A stretch of 64,000 bases of DNA from Turritopsis dohrnii (Eukaryota > Cnidaria > Hydrozoa > Anthoathecata > Oceaniidae). The position numbers and the translations under genes were made by a program. The notes under the pieces were generated by a model, which saw only the letters and a program-made list of their open reading frames with translations, ran no database searches and had not been told where the DNA came from. Each line of letters begins with the position of its first letter. Position 1 is the first letter of the stretch. The DNA lies in assembly GCA_027922465.2 (NCBI GenBank), contig BQMF02000019.1, positions 1 through 64,000 of the forward strand. Direction: 5' to 3'. This document shows positions 52,782 through 64,000 of the stretch, in pieces.

Positions 52782-55642
52782 ATGGCATCTTTCTCAAAGA
52801 CTAACTTAGAAGTGAATGGGATAGTATCGAAACTCAGAAATAATGGATTCTTTGAAGATGCACAAACATTAGACCGGTGTCTTAATTCATATGTTGCCTT
52901 ACAAGCAATATTTGCTACAAGCAATCCCAGGTAACTGATTTTATTAATCACACCTGTTGAAACTCATTGAATAAACTCATTGATATAATAGATCAGAATT
53001 AATCTATAAGTTCTTGTCAGCTCATCTTTCACTTCCATGTAAGAAATTATTTAGTTTGACTTTTTGTCATTAATTTATAGGTCTACTGCTCATCAAGAAG
53101 AAGTTTCATATAAAGGCGAAATGTAAGTACTGGCTTACTTCAAGCATGACACTCATTATCTAATTTCTTGGTTTCAGAAATCAAAACCAACTTTACTTGA
53201 TTCTACATTCATTAAAGATAATAAATTGTCGTAAAGGTCATGAGAAAAAAAGTCAAGGGAATCTCCAAAAGACAGCCAATCATTTGTTACCTCATTTGCT
53301 TGCCATTTTAATATTTGTCAGCTGTTCGTTTCCAGACCCGTTCTTTATTGTTTTAACAAGAAATCACCACTGTTGGCAGCATGCTACAATCCACAATCTA
53401 CTTATAACAGTTCATCTTATTTTATAAATTCTAAAATTCATTTATACTTATCAAATCAAATTGAGGATAAACATGCATACGTGTAAGCACGTAATCCTTA
53501 TACGATCATCTGAGTAATATGTATTCTAGAGATATAACAAAAGCCAGAGTCCTTTTGCATTTTGTGTGGATTTAATTCAGGTAATCATAGATGGTTATTA
53601 AAACATGTTTGTTCAAATATTGCAGTTTTATACAAGACAAACACCTGGCTTCCAACTTCTGTACAGCATTGATTATGTTGCAAAATGAGCAGCTTAGATT
53701 GCCAAATATTTGATATCATGCATAGATTAAGTTTAAGAAATCAAAAGTGAATTCTCTGATGGTGTTTTTGCTACCTGGATTGAAAAACATTTCAAAATTT
53801 ACGAAATAGAACTCTCCCCACCAAATTTGACAAGCAACCTATTTTTTTTAGATGTATATACCAATTTTGTTATTACAGTTTAGCTTAAATGAGAATATAC
53901 TACAAAGATTTTCTCTGGCTCTGTTTTACCTTGATCCATCGTCACATTTTTCAACAACTTTTAAATGTGAAAGGCTAACTAACATGCTCGTTTTAGCCAA
54001 TCTAGAAGGAACAAAATTAAAAAATTTTCTGCCTCCCTTAGACACATAATCTGACCCAACCCATCTTACGAAAGCTCTAATTATTTCAACTTTTAATGAT
54101 GACATGTCTATTAAAATATAATAAGTTTTAATATTGTATTTTTCAGAATTCAAACATACAAGAAACAAAATGAAGAGCTACAAGAAAAAAACACCCAGCT
54201 GTCAGTTTCAGTGGAAGAACTGAGAACCAGGTAGAAAATTTATTGATGTATGCAGTTAATACTCTTTGTCACTCCTAAGAATAGCTCAGAAATGAATGCA
54301 CAAACATTGGAGTGGTGCCTTTATTCGTATCTTTCCATGCAAGCACTACTTGCTACAGGCAGTGGCAGGTAACTGATTTTATTAATCACACCTGTTGACA
54401 CTCATTGAGTATACTAAGCTTCACTATACTATACTATAGCTTCACTATACTATGCTTATGATAAGAATAATCTACAAAAATTTTCTCTGTTTTATCTTGA
54501 TCCATCGTCACAATTTTGGACAACTTTTAAAAATGAAAGCGAACTAACATGCTTGTTTTAGCTAATCTAGAAGGAACAAAATTAAAAAATTTTCTGCCTC
54601 TCTTAGACACATAATCTGACCGAACCCATCTTACAAATCTCTAATCGTTTCAACTATTAATGATGAAATATCTATTAAAAGAAATTATAATAAGTTTCAA
54701 TATTGTATTTTTTAGAATTCAAACATACAAGAAACAAAATGAAGAGCTACAAGAAAAATACACCCAGCTGTCAGTTTCAGTGGAAGAACTGAGAACCAGG
54801 TAGAAAATTTATTGATGTATGCAGTTAATATCTTTGTCAATCCTAGGAATAGCTCAGAAATGAATGCACAGACATTGGAGTGGTGCCTTTATTTGTATCT
54901 TTCCATGCAAGCACTACTTGCTACAGGCAGTGGCAGGTAACTGATTTTATTAATCACACCTGTTGACACTCATTGAGTATAGATAAGAATAATCTACAAA
55001 AATTTTCTCTGTTTTATCTTGATCCATCGTCACAATTTTGGACAACTTTTAAAAATGAAAGGCGAACTAACATGCTTGTTTTAGCTAATCTAGAAGGAAC
55101 AAAATTAAAAAATTTTCTGCCTCTCTTAGACACATAATCTGACCGAACCCATCTTACAAATCTCTAATCGTTTCAACTATTAATGATGAAATGTCTATTA
55201 AAAGAAATTATAATAAGTTTCAATATTGTATTTTTTAGAATTCAAACGTACAAGAAACAAAATGAAGAGCTACAAGAAAAATACACCCAGCTGTCAGTTT
55301 CAGTGGAAGAACTGAGAACCAGGTAGAAAATTTATTGATGTATGCAGTTAATATCTTTGTCAATCCTAAGAATAGCTCAGAAATGAATGCACAGACATTG
55401 GAGTGGTGCCTTTATTCGTATCTTTCCATGCAAGCACTACTTGTTACAGGCAATGGCAGGTAACGACAGGTGATTTTATTAATCACACCTGTTGACACTC
55501 ATTGAGTATAGATCAGAATTAATCTACAAATTCTTATCAGCTCTTCTTTCACTTCCATGTAAAAAATAATTTAAGGTGATTTGTTGTCATTAATTTATAG
55601 GTCTACTGCTCATCAAGAGGAAGTTAAATATAAAGATGAAAT
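52782..55642 (+). CDS. gene with tandemly duplicated class 2-2 exons, coiled-coil-like product
   Basis: Exons: 52782-52930 (ATG start, MASFSKTNLEVNGIVSKLRN, ends phase 2), 53081-53122, 54147-54230, then duplicates. The 84-bp exon IQTYKKQNEELQEKNTQLSV recurs at 54716-54799 and 55239-55322. A 90-bp exon NSSEMNAQTLEWCLY, related to the end of exon 1, is usable at 54847-54936. Its siblings near 54279 and 55371 have TAAG where TAGG is needed and would go out of frame. The 42-bp exon (STAHQEEV) recurs at 55601-55642. All intervening exons begin and end in phase 2, so duplication or skipping keeps the frame. The 84-bp exon is heptad-like, Gln/Glu/Lys rich. No 3' end or stop was resolved and the protein is unrecognised. 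Confidence 0.55.
54147..55470 (+). repeat. tandem triplication of a 522-bp exon-intron unit
   Basis: Units start near 54147, 54716 and 55239; corresponding points 54461 and 54983 are 522 bp apart. Introns and exons are both nearly identical between units, so the event is recent. The first unit carries an extra CTTCACTATACTATA insertion. Confidence 0.8.
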
Positions 55643-56107
55643 GTAAGTACTGGCTTACTTCAAGCAAAAGGTTTGACACTCATTATCAAGTATCTTGGTT
55701 TCAAAAATCAAAACCACCTTTACTTGATTCTACATTCATTAAAGATAATGATTTTTCTGATAAAAACATCAGCAGATTTCTGCAAGGGAATCTCCACAAG
55801 AGAGCTAACTATTTGTTTATCTTGTTTGTTTATCATTTTGATATTTGTCAGCTGTTCATTTTCCGGACTCATTCCTTATTGTTTTAACAAGAGATCACCA
55901 CTGTTGGTAGCATCACTGCAAAATTTCATTTTTAAGTAATAGCAAAAAAAAATACTTATTGTAAGTAAATATTTTCTTGGTAAAAGGAATATAGTAGTTT
56001 GTTATAAATATGTCCAAGTCCTGTAAATCGAGTAACTGTTACATTAAGCTTTCTTCGAAAAAATCTTGTGCAACAAAATATGCTCATTGATAGTGAATAA
56101 AACAATT

Positions 56108-59100
56108 TTACTGAGTTTCTTTAAAAGCCAAGTACTTTTGCATCATCTCGTCTAATGTGTCGAGTTTCTCTTTCGGGCAACTTTTATCATTGAAAATGAT
56201 GTGTTGCATAAAGCACAATCCCAATTCTATTTGTGACGGATAATCAATGTCAAACAAATAGAATAATGAAAGCACTGCAATTATTGCTTTGTCTATTTCT
56301 TCTATTGCTGAAATGATTATATCATCCTTATAGAGGTAGTAACATCGAGTTTGTGTGTCGAACAATATTAACGGCTGTTTTGTCCTCAATCGTTTAGATA
56401 CATCATCGTGACCCTGATATAAACAAAACGGAAACCTTAGAAGTAATACACCTTCCCGAGAGAACTTATTTTCAAAGTTGGGCGTTTTCAAGTAATGTTC
56501 AATGTAAACGTTAGCCATCGCTTTTTGCTCCATTCATTGATTACTTTGACATATATGCAAAGATATATGTATGTAATACAACGGGAAAGTCCATTTTTAG
56601 GGGATGCACGAAAACTTGAGGGGCGCAAAAATTAAGGGAGTTAAGGTATCCAAAAATTTTTTGGATCACAGAATCCTTTTAACAGTATTCTTACCTCAAC
56701 TATAGGTTTTGCACCTTTATTTTTCTTTTTCTTTTCTTGGAAGATTTGATGGAAGTTCTTCAAGAGACAAACCAATCTATTTTCTAAGATAAAAGTGAAA
56801 TTTTCATTTTTTGAGTCAATACGGGTCATATTATCTGGTGCGACATACCAAATCTATTTATACTTTCCTCGAAGGAGAAGTCCCTGCCCCATCCTCAGAC
56901 TAATGTCCACTGCATGTCCTTCCTGAATTTTCTCCACACATGAATACATGATACCAAAAATACTTACTCTCTGCCATCACAGTTTTAGCTTGAACCAAAT
57001 TTTCATCCATCGCAAAAAACAGTAATGTTTCTACTTCTTCATTTAAACGTTGTTTGCAGTTTTTCATGAAGTCTACATCATTCGTTCCTATGACTCTCTG
57101 GGCCTCCTCAACAATCTGAAAAAATCAATATGTTTACAGGACTACTTTTTCCTCATTTTGAATTATAATCAGTACAAAAATTTGAGAATGTTAGCTGGAA
57201 TAAATGTAAAGTTATTACAGTATTGGCACTTAAAAATATTTTTCCAAAATAGGGGAAAAAACATGATTTTCACGAAAATTGTTCAAAGTATCTATGGTCA
57301 TTTTTAAAGTCATCAAAGTCAATATTTTTTCCAAATAATAAAGCAAAGGTGAAAAAACAAATACACAAAATGTCATTGATATTCGTCAAAAAAAGATCAT
57401 AGCTTATGCATTTTATTCAAAATTCTATATAAGGCTTAGTGTTTTATAAGCAAGTCTTTTTCTCTCTAGTAAGCTTATTGGAGAGGGGTGCTTTGTGAAA
57501 ATATGTTTGACTTGATGGGGGCTAGAGGGACACCACATAGGGAGAATACGGTAATTAAAAATTCCTGAGAAGTTCAAAATATCAAATTTCAATTAAAATT
57601 TTTCAATAAAAACAAAACTCCATCTTATGGTATGCAAGTAGTCTTGACAAGATTACCACCTAAATGATAGATTATCAGCAAAAATAAAAGATGACAGTAC
57701 ACATACATGGTTGTGATCCTTGAACAGTGGATATTTGTCCAATAACTTCTTTGCTCTGTCACTAGAATCAAGGCTTTTAATAAATTTTCGTCTGCTGTCA
57801 AAATCCAAGTGAAGGTAAAATGACAATGTCTCTTTATTAGGTTTTTTCTTATTTTGTTCTTTGTTCAGGAATGCGAAGTATCATTCTTGAACATTCTTGT
57901 CGTCTACTTGTTTGCTTTGAACATGACCAGCTGAAAGTTTAAACAAAATTAACATCACTTCGTTGTCAGAAATTTTAACAAGAACATTTCACTACTTTAT
58001 TTATGGGTAGAAACTTTTTTGAAAAAATTGAAATCTTTGTTTTCAGTTAGCCTCTTGCTATTAGAAAGTGCAAGGAAAGAAAACATGGAGAATACATACA
58101 AATAAAGTGGAAACTCAACTTATGGTGTCTTCATTTATTACGAAACATGTATGAAACATATAAGGCTCAAAAAGTCTAAACAACATTTTTAAGAACTTTC
58201 AAACTTGCTTTGAAAACATGTTTCATAGAAAGGAAAACGTGTATTTTAAGTTATTAAAATGCCTACCCTCTATACAATAGTCAATTGTGTCCATTGAATT
58301 GGTATCTGATTCCAACCCTTCTGTTTCAACAAGAGGTTCCATATCGATAAGAGGTTCCATTTCAATAAGAGGTTCCATTTCGACAAGAGGTTCTAGTTTT
58401 TTTGGTTTTTCCTCATTTACCTTGCTTTTCGACCTATCATCTGGCCGGTTTTCCTTAGTAGCTTTAGCCAATTTGTAGTTGTTGTTGTAAATTTTCTTCA
58501 TTAACCGCTTGCGAAATTCTTTCTAAAAAGAAGAAGAAAAATAAGGATGTTATTGTAAACATTTAAATGACAGGAATTTTCATGGGAAGAAAATCTTGTA
58601 TTCTTCAGGCTTTAAGTCTGTAGAAAAATATCAAGCTTTTTGTGGACAACAAAATCCTTTTGACTCAGAACAGTTACATTGAATTTTGAGCTCTTCATTA
58701 GGACATAACTAGAAAAAGAAAACAAATACTACTACCTCAGCTTGTGGTCCAGTCCCAATTGTGGGATAAACTTTGAAAATGCTTTTTGTCATTTCCTTGA
58801 CTTCGTTTTGTGATGGTGGTTTCCTGGCAATGTTGTGTTCCACAGCTGTCATATTAATGACAGTGCAGCTTATTAAATGGCACTGAAGTTGCGCTGGCAT
58901 TGGCTTTTCGTTGTTGCTAAATAATAGTCTCGGTACACAGAGTATATTGGTGCCCCAGTAGGTGCACACAACAAGGAGTCTTCAATCATTGATGGACTTC
59001 GCGAAGGTTTTGGACTGACAGTTTTAGATGAGGTACTTGAAGAAGTTGATGAGGCTTGGGAAACAGGTTTTGGACTGACAGTTGAAGACAAACTACTTGA

Positions 59101-60176
59101 TGAAGTCGAGTAGGTTTGAGGAACAGGTTTTGGAAGATGAGCTTCTCGAAGCTGGTTCATGAGGTTTGACTAAAGGACACAGTTCATCGTCAAAGGACAC
59201 CTTCCTTCTCTTCAAAGGTGGCGTGTCTGCAAATTGACCTTTATGTTTCTAAGGTGTAAAGATTTACAAAATCTTGATAACAGTGAAATTTTTGTTTTAA
59301 ATGTTAGATAATTTTGTGTGTAGACTTAATTTGGCACATTTAGACTGTTTGGTCAAAATTCACTTTATTGTAAGCTCTATCCCCAAATTCAAAAGCAGTC
59401 AAATCATGAGATAATGGATAGACAAAGGGTTAACTTACTTTAATAACTTTTCAAACTTTCGACCTCCTCACAACAAGCATTCCCGGATTGCCCTCTTGAA
59501 TGACTTCTAACATGCTTTCATAAATCAAGTCTGCAAACATTGAATCTTTGAATTCATGCTCTGATAACAAGAAAATTAATTATAATTTGATTGACATCAC
59601 CTGCACTTATCGTGTTTTATCGAAAACTTTTTCAAGTTAAGCAAACTCTAAAATTTTAAGTTTTCAATTGTCATTCCCATATAGATAAACAAAACTGCCA
59701 AATTTTAGCTTTATATAAGTGTTTTTCATTGCTGAGTTTTAACGAAGAACACTTAAACTAAAATTTGACAGTTTTGTTTATCTGTATGAGAATGACAACT
59801 GGACCAACTTTAGCAAAAAATCTGATATTGTCCTATTTTGATATATGGAATAACCCCTAACTTAAAGATTGCAAGCCCCTATTTATTGTAAGGATAAGCC
59901 CAAAATCTCTTGAACGACCCATTAATATTCAGAAAAACCTGACAAATAAACCTCTAGCTCACCACCTGAAAAAAGAAAAGAGAGAACTATACTCACCTTC
60001 AAACCATGCAGCTGCTTCTCCATCTGCTTCTTTTATTTTTCGTATAATATATCCCTCTTCCATTTGCTTGTATATAATTTTGTAAGAAAATGTTCGATGC
60101 CTTTCTGCTCTCCTTTCTGTCTCTGTCCACATGCGTGTGTGTGCAGGCCCGCCAAAAAGCAGGCATGCTTTGCGTG
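56108..60176 (-). pseudogene. unrecognised multi-exon gene, probably degenerate
   Basis: Minus-strand exon-like segments in order: 59997-60176 (ARKACLLFGGPAHTRMW..DGEAAAWFE), about 59470-59580 (EHEFKDSMFADLIYESMLEV, then an early stop), 58733 to about 59250, 58266 to about 58523, about 57708-57900 (ETLSFYLHLDFDSRRKF), about 56968-57116 (VEEAQRVIGTNDVDFMKNCK), about 56690-56840 and 56108-56424 (ends IDYPSQIELGLCFMQHI, TAA). The 58.7-59.2 kb segment changes frame at least twice (Ser/Thr-Pro rich repeats TVSPKP), arguing for decay or sequence errors. The 58.3-kb segment has four copies of a 21-bp unit encoding EPLIEME. I do not recognise the family; the order of conserved-looking blocks suggests one former protein. 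Confidence 0.45.
59665..59801. repeat. 137-bp foldback element
   Basis: Left CAATTGTCATTCCCATATAG then ATAAACAAAACTG, and right CAGTTTTGTTTATCTGTATG then AGAATGACAACTGG, are inverted copies of about 55 bp with few mismatches. It lies in an intron of the minus-strand gene. Confidence 0.7.
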
Positions 60177-60377
60177 CTAGTAAAAGAAAGTAGACATTAG
60201 ACCGGTGAGCTAAATAAAATCAAATCAGAATCACATGCAAATTCTGTCAAAACTTCTATGCGAAGTGTTTTAAAAAAAGGTTTATAATGTTGGCTTTTGT
60301 ATTATAAAAGTTAAATTTTATTTTTTTCTATGATTTCCAATGATAATCGCATTTGCTCCGCAATATCTTGAAGCCAA

Positions 60378-61769
60378 ATGCTTGAATCCACAAAAAAATG
60401 TTGCAAAAACATGCAATCGACTTCAAGGCTTCAAGGTTTTGCATGTAAATGTTGCAATAACTTCAAGTCGCTTTACCTCAAAGATCTGGTTAATCACTAT
60501 TATATCGTCCACAGCTCTGATTTGAGTTTTAATGTTGTATGTGATGTTGAAGATTGTCCAATGAGGTTTAAAAAGTTTGATTCATTGTATAAACATATCA
60601 AGAGACATCATGAGAAGGTTTATACCAGTACAACTTCACCTACTGTTTTTAACCTAATTGAAGTTGAAGAAGACAGTGATTTAGAAATTGGAGATGGTGA
60701 CGACTCTTTAAACAACGATGCAGAAGGAATAGAAGGAGAAGAAGATCAAGAACAAGGAGATCAAGAAGAGGACTGGCAACAACAACAATATTCTGAAGAA
60801 AATGATGACGATGAAGATCTTAATTTATCAGAAGGAGAACCTGATGAAAATAATGAAGACGTATGAAATGTTTTCACATATTATATTTTTTTATATGACC
60901 AAAAACAAGGTCAATAAATTTTATCAGAAAATTTTATGATTTACTGAACTTTTTTTTTTTGCATAAATAGTCCTAATTACTTATAAAATAGAAGCTTATT
61001 AAAAGACAAATACACATTTTCTTCAGATACTGGAAAAAAGTGCAGCTTCGTTCATCCTGACAACCAAGGAAAAGAATGGTTTGACACAGGTCAGTACAAG
61101 TGTTCAGATTTAACATATCCAGATGTAAACAGAAAAATGTTAAATTTTCTCCCTATAAAGAATATTCTTAATCATGTTTACAAGGTATTTCATAGAAATT
61201 CTGTTAGGTGAGTACTACATGTTTCAAAATGCATTTTTTCTAGTGAGAACAAATAATTTCCCCCTATTTTTAACATGGAATTTTCAATCTGCAAGGAGAA
61301 CAAGAATGCTTATCAAGCCATTAAAATCAAAATACACTCCTGAAAGAAATCAATAGTCGTGAATTTCCAGTTTCTTTGAGAAAATTATTAAACTTGTGAT
61401 GACAAATTTCAAAGCAACACTAGGTAATCCTTTGTCATTTTCTTTTATTTTCAGGTTTCTACTGATAGTATTGTAGAGAACGTGCGACATCTTATCAACA
61501 AATTTTTCTCTAAACTGAGACAAAATCTAGATGCAGGTCTCAGTACCTGTAACACTGACCATTCAGCCTTGATTAATGATGTTTTTGAAAACTTTCAAGA
61601 CCCCTTTTCAACATTGTCGACAGCTGCTCTCCAAGAATCATACGTTAAAAAGCATTTTTCTTATGTGACTCCTATTGAAATTGAACTTGGAAAAGTCATT
61701 TCAAGAAAAAGATCAAGAGGTAAAAGATTCCTTTATGAAAAATCAGAAACATTTGTACAGTACTGGTAA
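60378..61769 (+). pseudogene. C2H2-type zinc-finger gene fragment, frameshifted and 3'-truncated
   Basis: Segments 60378-60860, 61027-61090 and 61456-61769. The first holds a short CKCC..HYYIVH finger and a clear CDVEDCPMRFKKFDSLYKHI finger followed by KRHH, then a very acidic Asp/Glu/Gln tail. The second reads LEKSAASFILTTKEKNG; an extra T at the T run 61080-61083 shifts the frame against the third (VSTDSIVENVRHLINKFFSK, later FSYVTPIEIELGKVISRKR). The third ends at a stop after SETFVQYW with no further exon seen. Such zinc-finger proteins occur as multicopy, often transposon-associated families in invertebrates; a function cannot be given. It is head to head with the gene at 56-60 kb, about 200 bp apart. 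Confidence 0.5.
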
Positions 61770-62814
61770 AAGGTCTCTTAACATCGTGGATCGTGTAACG
61801 AGGCGGCCACGCACGTTTCCACGATGTTCATGATGTCTTCAAACACGCTGAAATGTGGAAGACACGATATATACTCGTTACATCTGGTCGTGTTTCCCCG
61901 GTTGGAAAATGCACAGATAAGAATCTTGTAATTAATTCATTAAAGAATATTCACAAAACTTCTTGCATCAGGGAGTTCTTAGAAATTTATTTTAAGATTA
62001 ATTCAAAATTTTTAAATATAGCGTAATTAAACAAGTAAGAAATTTTCCGGAAGCGACGAAACTTTTGTTCCACAAAAATAAATGAAACTGTTGAAGTGTG
62101 ATTTTTCGTTGGATGTAATTTTATCCGACGAAAAATTTAGTCCGATAAGGCAGGTCATTAAAAAAAAAAAATTAGAAACGAAAAGTCTGAATTTAAAATA
62201 AAGTGGGTGGGATGGAAACAGAACTTTTTGTCGGTGTTTTACATCGCTATTGAAGTCCCGGCATAACAGGATATTAATCAAGTTGGTAATGATATCAAAG
62301 TGTCACCTGACATCTCGGAAGTGATCACACACAATGGTTAGTAACTGGAGGCCATAGAGTACTACTTGGAAGTGTATTTGCCATTAACTTAAATCAACCT
62401 CTTTGAGGAGTGTTTGGTTTAAGCTTGGAAAAGGTTAAGATTCTAACGGATAAGAAGTTTTGTTTTTTACCTTTTTCCATGAGAAAGAAGCGCGTAACAT
62501 GCTTTTTAAATGAATGAAACTTTCATTGAAAGTTTACACCTGACGTGTTGATCTTTTTTATAATCACATAAAAAAAAACATTCAATAACATTTTAATATT
62601 TCATATAACGCTATAACCGCCCAACCTGTCGCTCATGCATATGAAATTTTTATAATACGTATCTCGTATTGATTGTGAAAAATATCTTTTACATGCGAAG
62701 AACTTTTCTCAAACTTAATAGTTTCGGGTAGAATTCACTAAAATTAATTTGTATGATCTGTTTTAATTCATAAAAAGTATATGTGACCGTCCATGGGAAA
62801 AAAAGTGCATTCGT

Positions 62815-62985
62815 TTTACCGGTAAAATATACCGGTATTTTTACCGTTAAAGTTGTAGTATCGATATTTTTACCGGTAAAATGAAAATTTTACCGGTAAA
62901 CTAATTATATTATCGGTAATTACCGGTAAGCAAATTGATCAATTCCTTTATCGGTAAATTTACCGGTAAATCTAAATCGATCCAA
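62815..62985. repeat. cluster of ACCGGT palindromes
   Basis: Six exact ACCGGT sites, most within TTTACCGGTAAA, plus three one-base variants (ACCGTT, ATCGGT twice) within about 170 bp. Spacing is irregular. No coding sequence. 61770-62800 and 62985-63300 hold nothing recognisable apart from scattered ATCGTG motifs. Confidence 0.7.
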
Positions 62986-63310
62986 TTTTATTGGTAAAGT
63001 GTGAACTATGGTAGTTTTTAAAACGATAAAAGAGCTAGCTTTAAGAGTTATTATGCCTAAGTTATCATTTATATATGGTGTTATACGTTACCGTAGCATA
63101 ATAATTTGAAAATCATTTTACCTCCGGGATACTTAAAAGTCGTCAAAGAATTCACATCGAATGTTCAGTAATGGAATGTTTTTAGATGAATATGCAATGA
63201 TGCAAAGAAAATAAACGATCTTCCTAATGTTTTCTCGTATACATGTTTTTGTAGTAGCATGAAGCCAAATTTTAGCATTTAGTTCCGAGGATCTTTCGAC
63301 TAAAATATTA

Positions 63311-63617
63311 ATGCTATTGCAGTATAGGTCTTCAAAAGGTTGTGCAAGGAAAATTACGTCGGTTCCATCACTTCATGCTAACACTCTTATGCTCGACTGT
63401 TGTATGACAATGAGACTCGAACGGACAGAGGAACTACCATTTGGAACCTTGCCACAAGTTTTCCAACTGTCCATCATCAACATTGACTACTGCGAGAAGA
63501 GTGCGCACCCACGCAAGCTTTACAGCCAGGACATGGGAGAGTTTTGGAGCCCTGTGTATACACAGCTTTCAGACAATCTTCCACGTAAACCTTATGATAA
63601 AAAACTGAATGAAACAG
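63311..63617 (+). CDS. internal exon of an unrecognised gene continuing past the window
   Basis: After an acceptor-like TATTGCAG near 63323 an open frame runs SSKGCARKITSVPSLHANTL, MRLERTEELPFGTLP, HPRKLYSQDMGEFWSPVYTQ and LPRKPYDKKLNETG. It meets a donor-like G|GTAGTA at 63618. The end of this exon and downstream sequence are duplicated at 35690-36670. The codon pattern looks like a real exon, but the protein is not recognised. Confidence 0.45.
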
Positions 63618-64000
63618 GTAGTATTAATGTTTAAACGAAGGTGAGTATTTCAAAAGAGAACTTTTGCAACTCGTCAAGCCGACGTTAAAATGTTTTCATT
63701 TGTCTTTTCCCAAATTCACTCTTTATCGGAATATTATCTGAATAAAGTTAAAAAAGTCAATAAAGATCACTAAAAACATTGCGATATGATCGATTCTTTA
63801 AGGACACATCTCCGTTGAAGGCGAAATATCTGTTGAATAAAAATAAGTCTCAGCTGACTTTCCCTGAGGAAAATAAAAATAAACGTTTTTGTCATGGGAT
63901 TTACAAAAATAACTTAATAGAATTAGAGCGGACGGTTTTTATTATTGCCAAATTTCGAACAAACTGTTGTATCTCTTATTTTCAGCTGAATGAGAACCAG

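Noticed and set aside
1..64000. CRISPR arrays, operons or other prokaryotic systems
   Set aside because: No regularly spaced repeats, no compact co-directional genes, and spliceosomal introns throughout.

Overview
This is an AT-rich animal nuclear genome window. Genes are split into many short exons with GT..AG introns, and the introns are loaded with transposon debris. Helentron, Penelope, P-like, Tc1-like, tRNA-SINE and many small hairpin/MITE elements sit beside HSPA12-type Hsp70, SLC44, reticulocalbin and BEN-domain genes. That mix suggests an invertebrate, plausibly a cnidarian or sponge; the sequence alone does not decide which. There is no bacterial or organellar signature.

Layout. 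1-6.9 kb: a decayed Helentron (Rep + PIF1-type helicase + endonuclease) whose edges are marked by a 14-bp inverted repeat and a 3' hairpin; a tRNA-derived SINE lies inside it. 6.9-11 kb: repeats, another SINE and an intronless fragment of glutamine-fructose-6-phosphate transaminase. 11.2-12.8 kb (+): a reticulocalbin/calumenin-like ER calcium-binding gene with problems in two EF-hands. 13.2-24.7 kb (-): a complete choline-transporter-like (SLC44) gene, assembled here as 25 exons with consistent phases and 679 codons. Its introns carry MITEs, tandem repeats and a retroelement gag fragment. 26.1-34.5 kb (-): a complete four-exon HSPA12-like gene of about 574 residues with a 5.7-kb first intron full of small DNA transposons.

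35-44 kb: mostly mobile DNA. A Penelope-like element is broken into head-to-head RT (+) and GIY-YIG (-) pieces. A P-superfamily-like element (31-bp perfect terminal inverted repeats, 8-bp target duplication, THAP-like zinc finger) is inserted in its 3' part. 45.5-46.8 kb (+): an intact three-exon Tc1/mariner-type DD34E transposase gene with a TATA box. 49.4-51.3 kb (+): a four-exon BEN-domain gene (490 residues). 52.8-55.6 kb (+): a small coiled-coil-like gene with tandemly duplicated class 2-2 exons. 56.1-61.8 kb: two head-to-head, partly degenerate genes, a zinc-finger-type (+) and an unrecognised one (-). 62-64 kb: an ACCGGT-rich cluster and a partial gene copy related to one at 35.7 kb.

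The host genes have no evident functional link. The main story is how many separate elements can be bounded exactly, including nested and rearranged ones.
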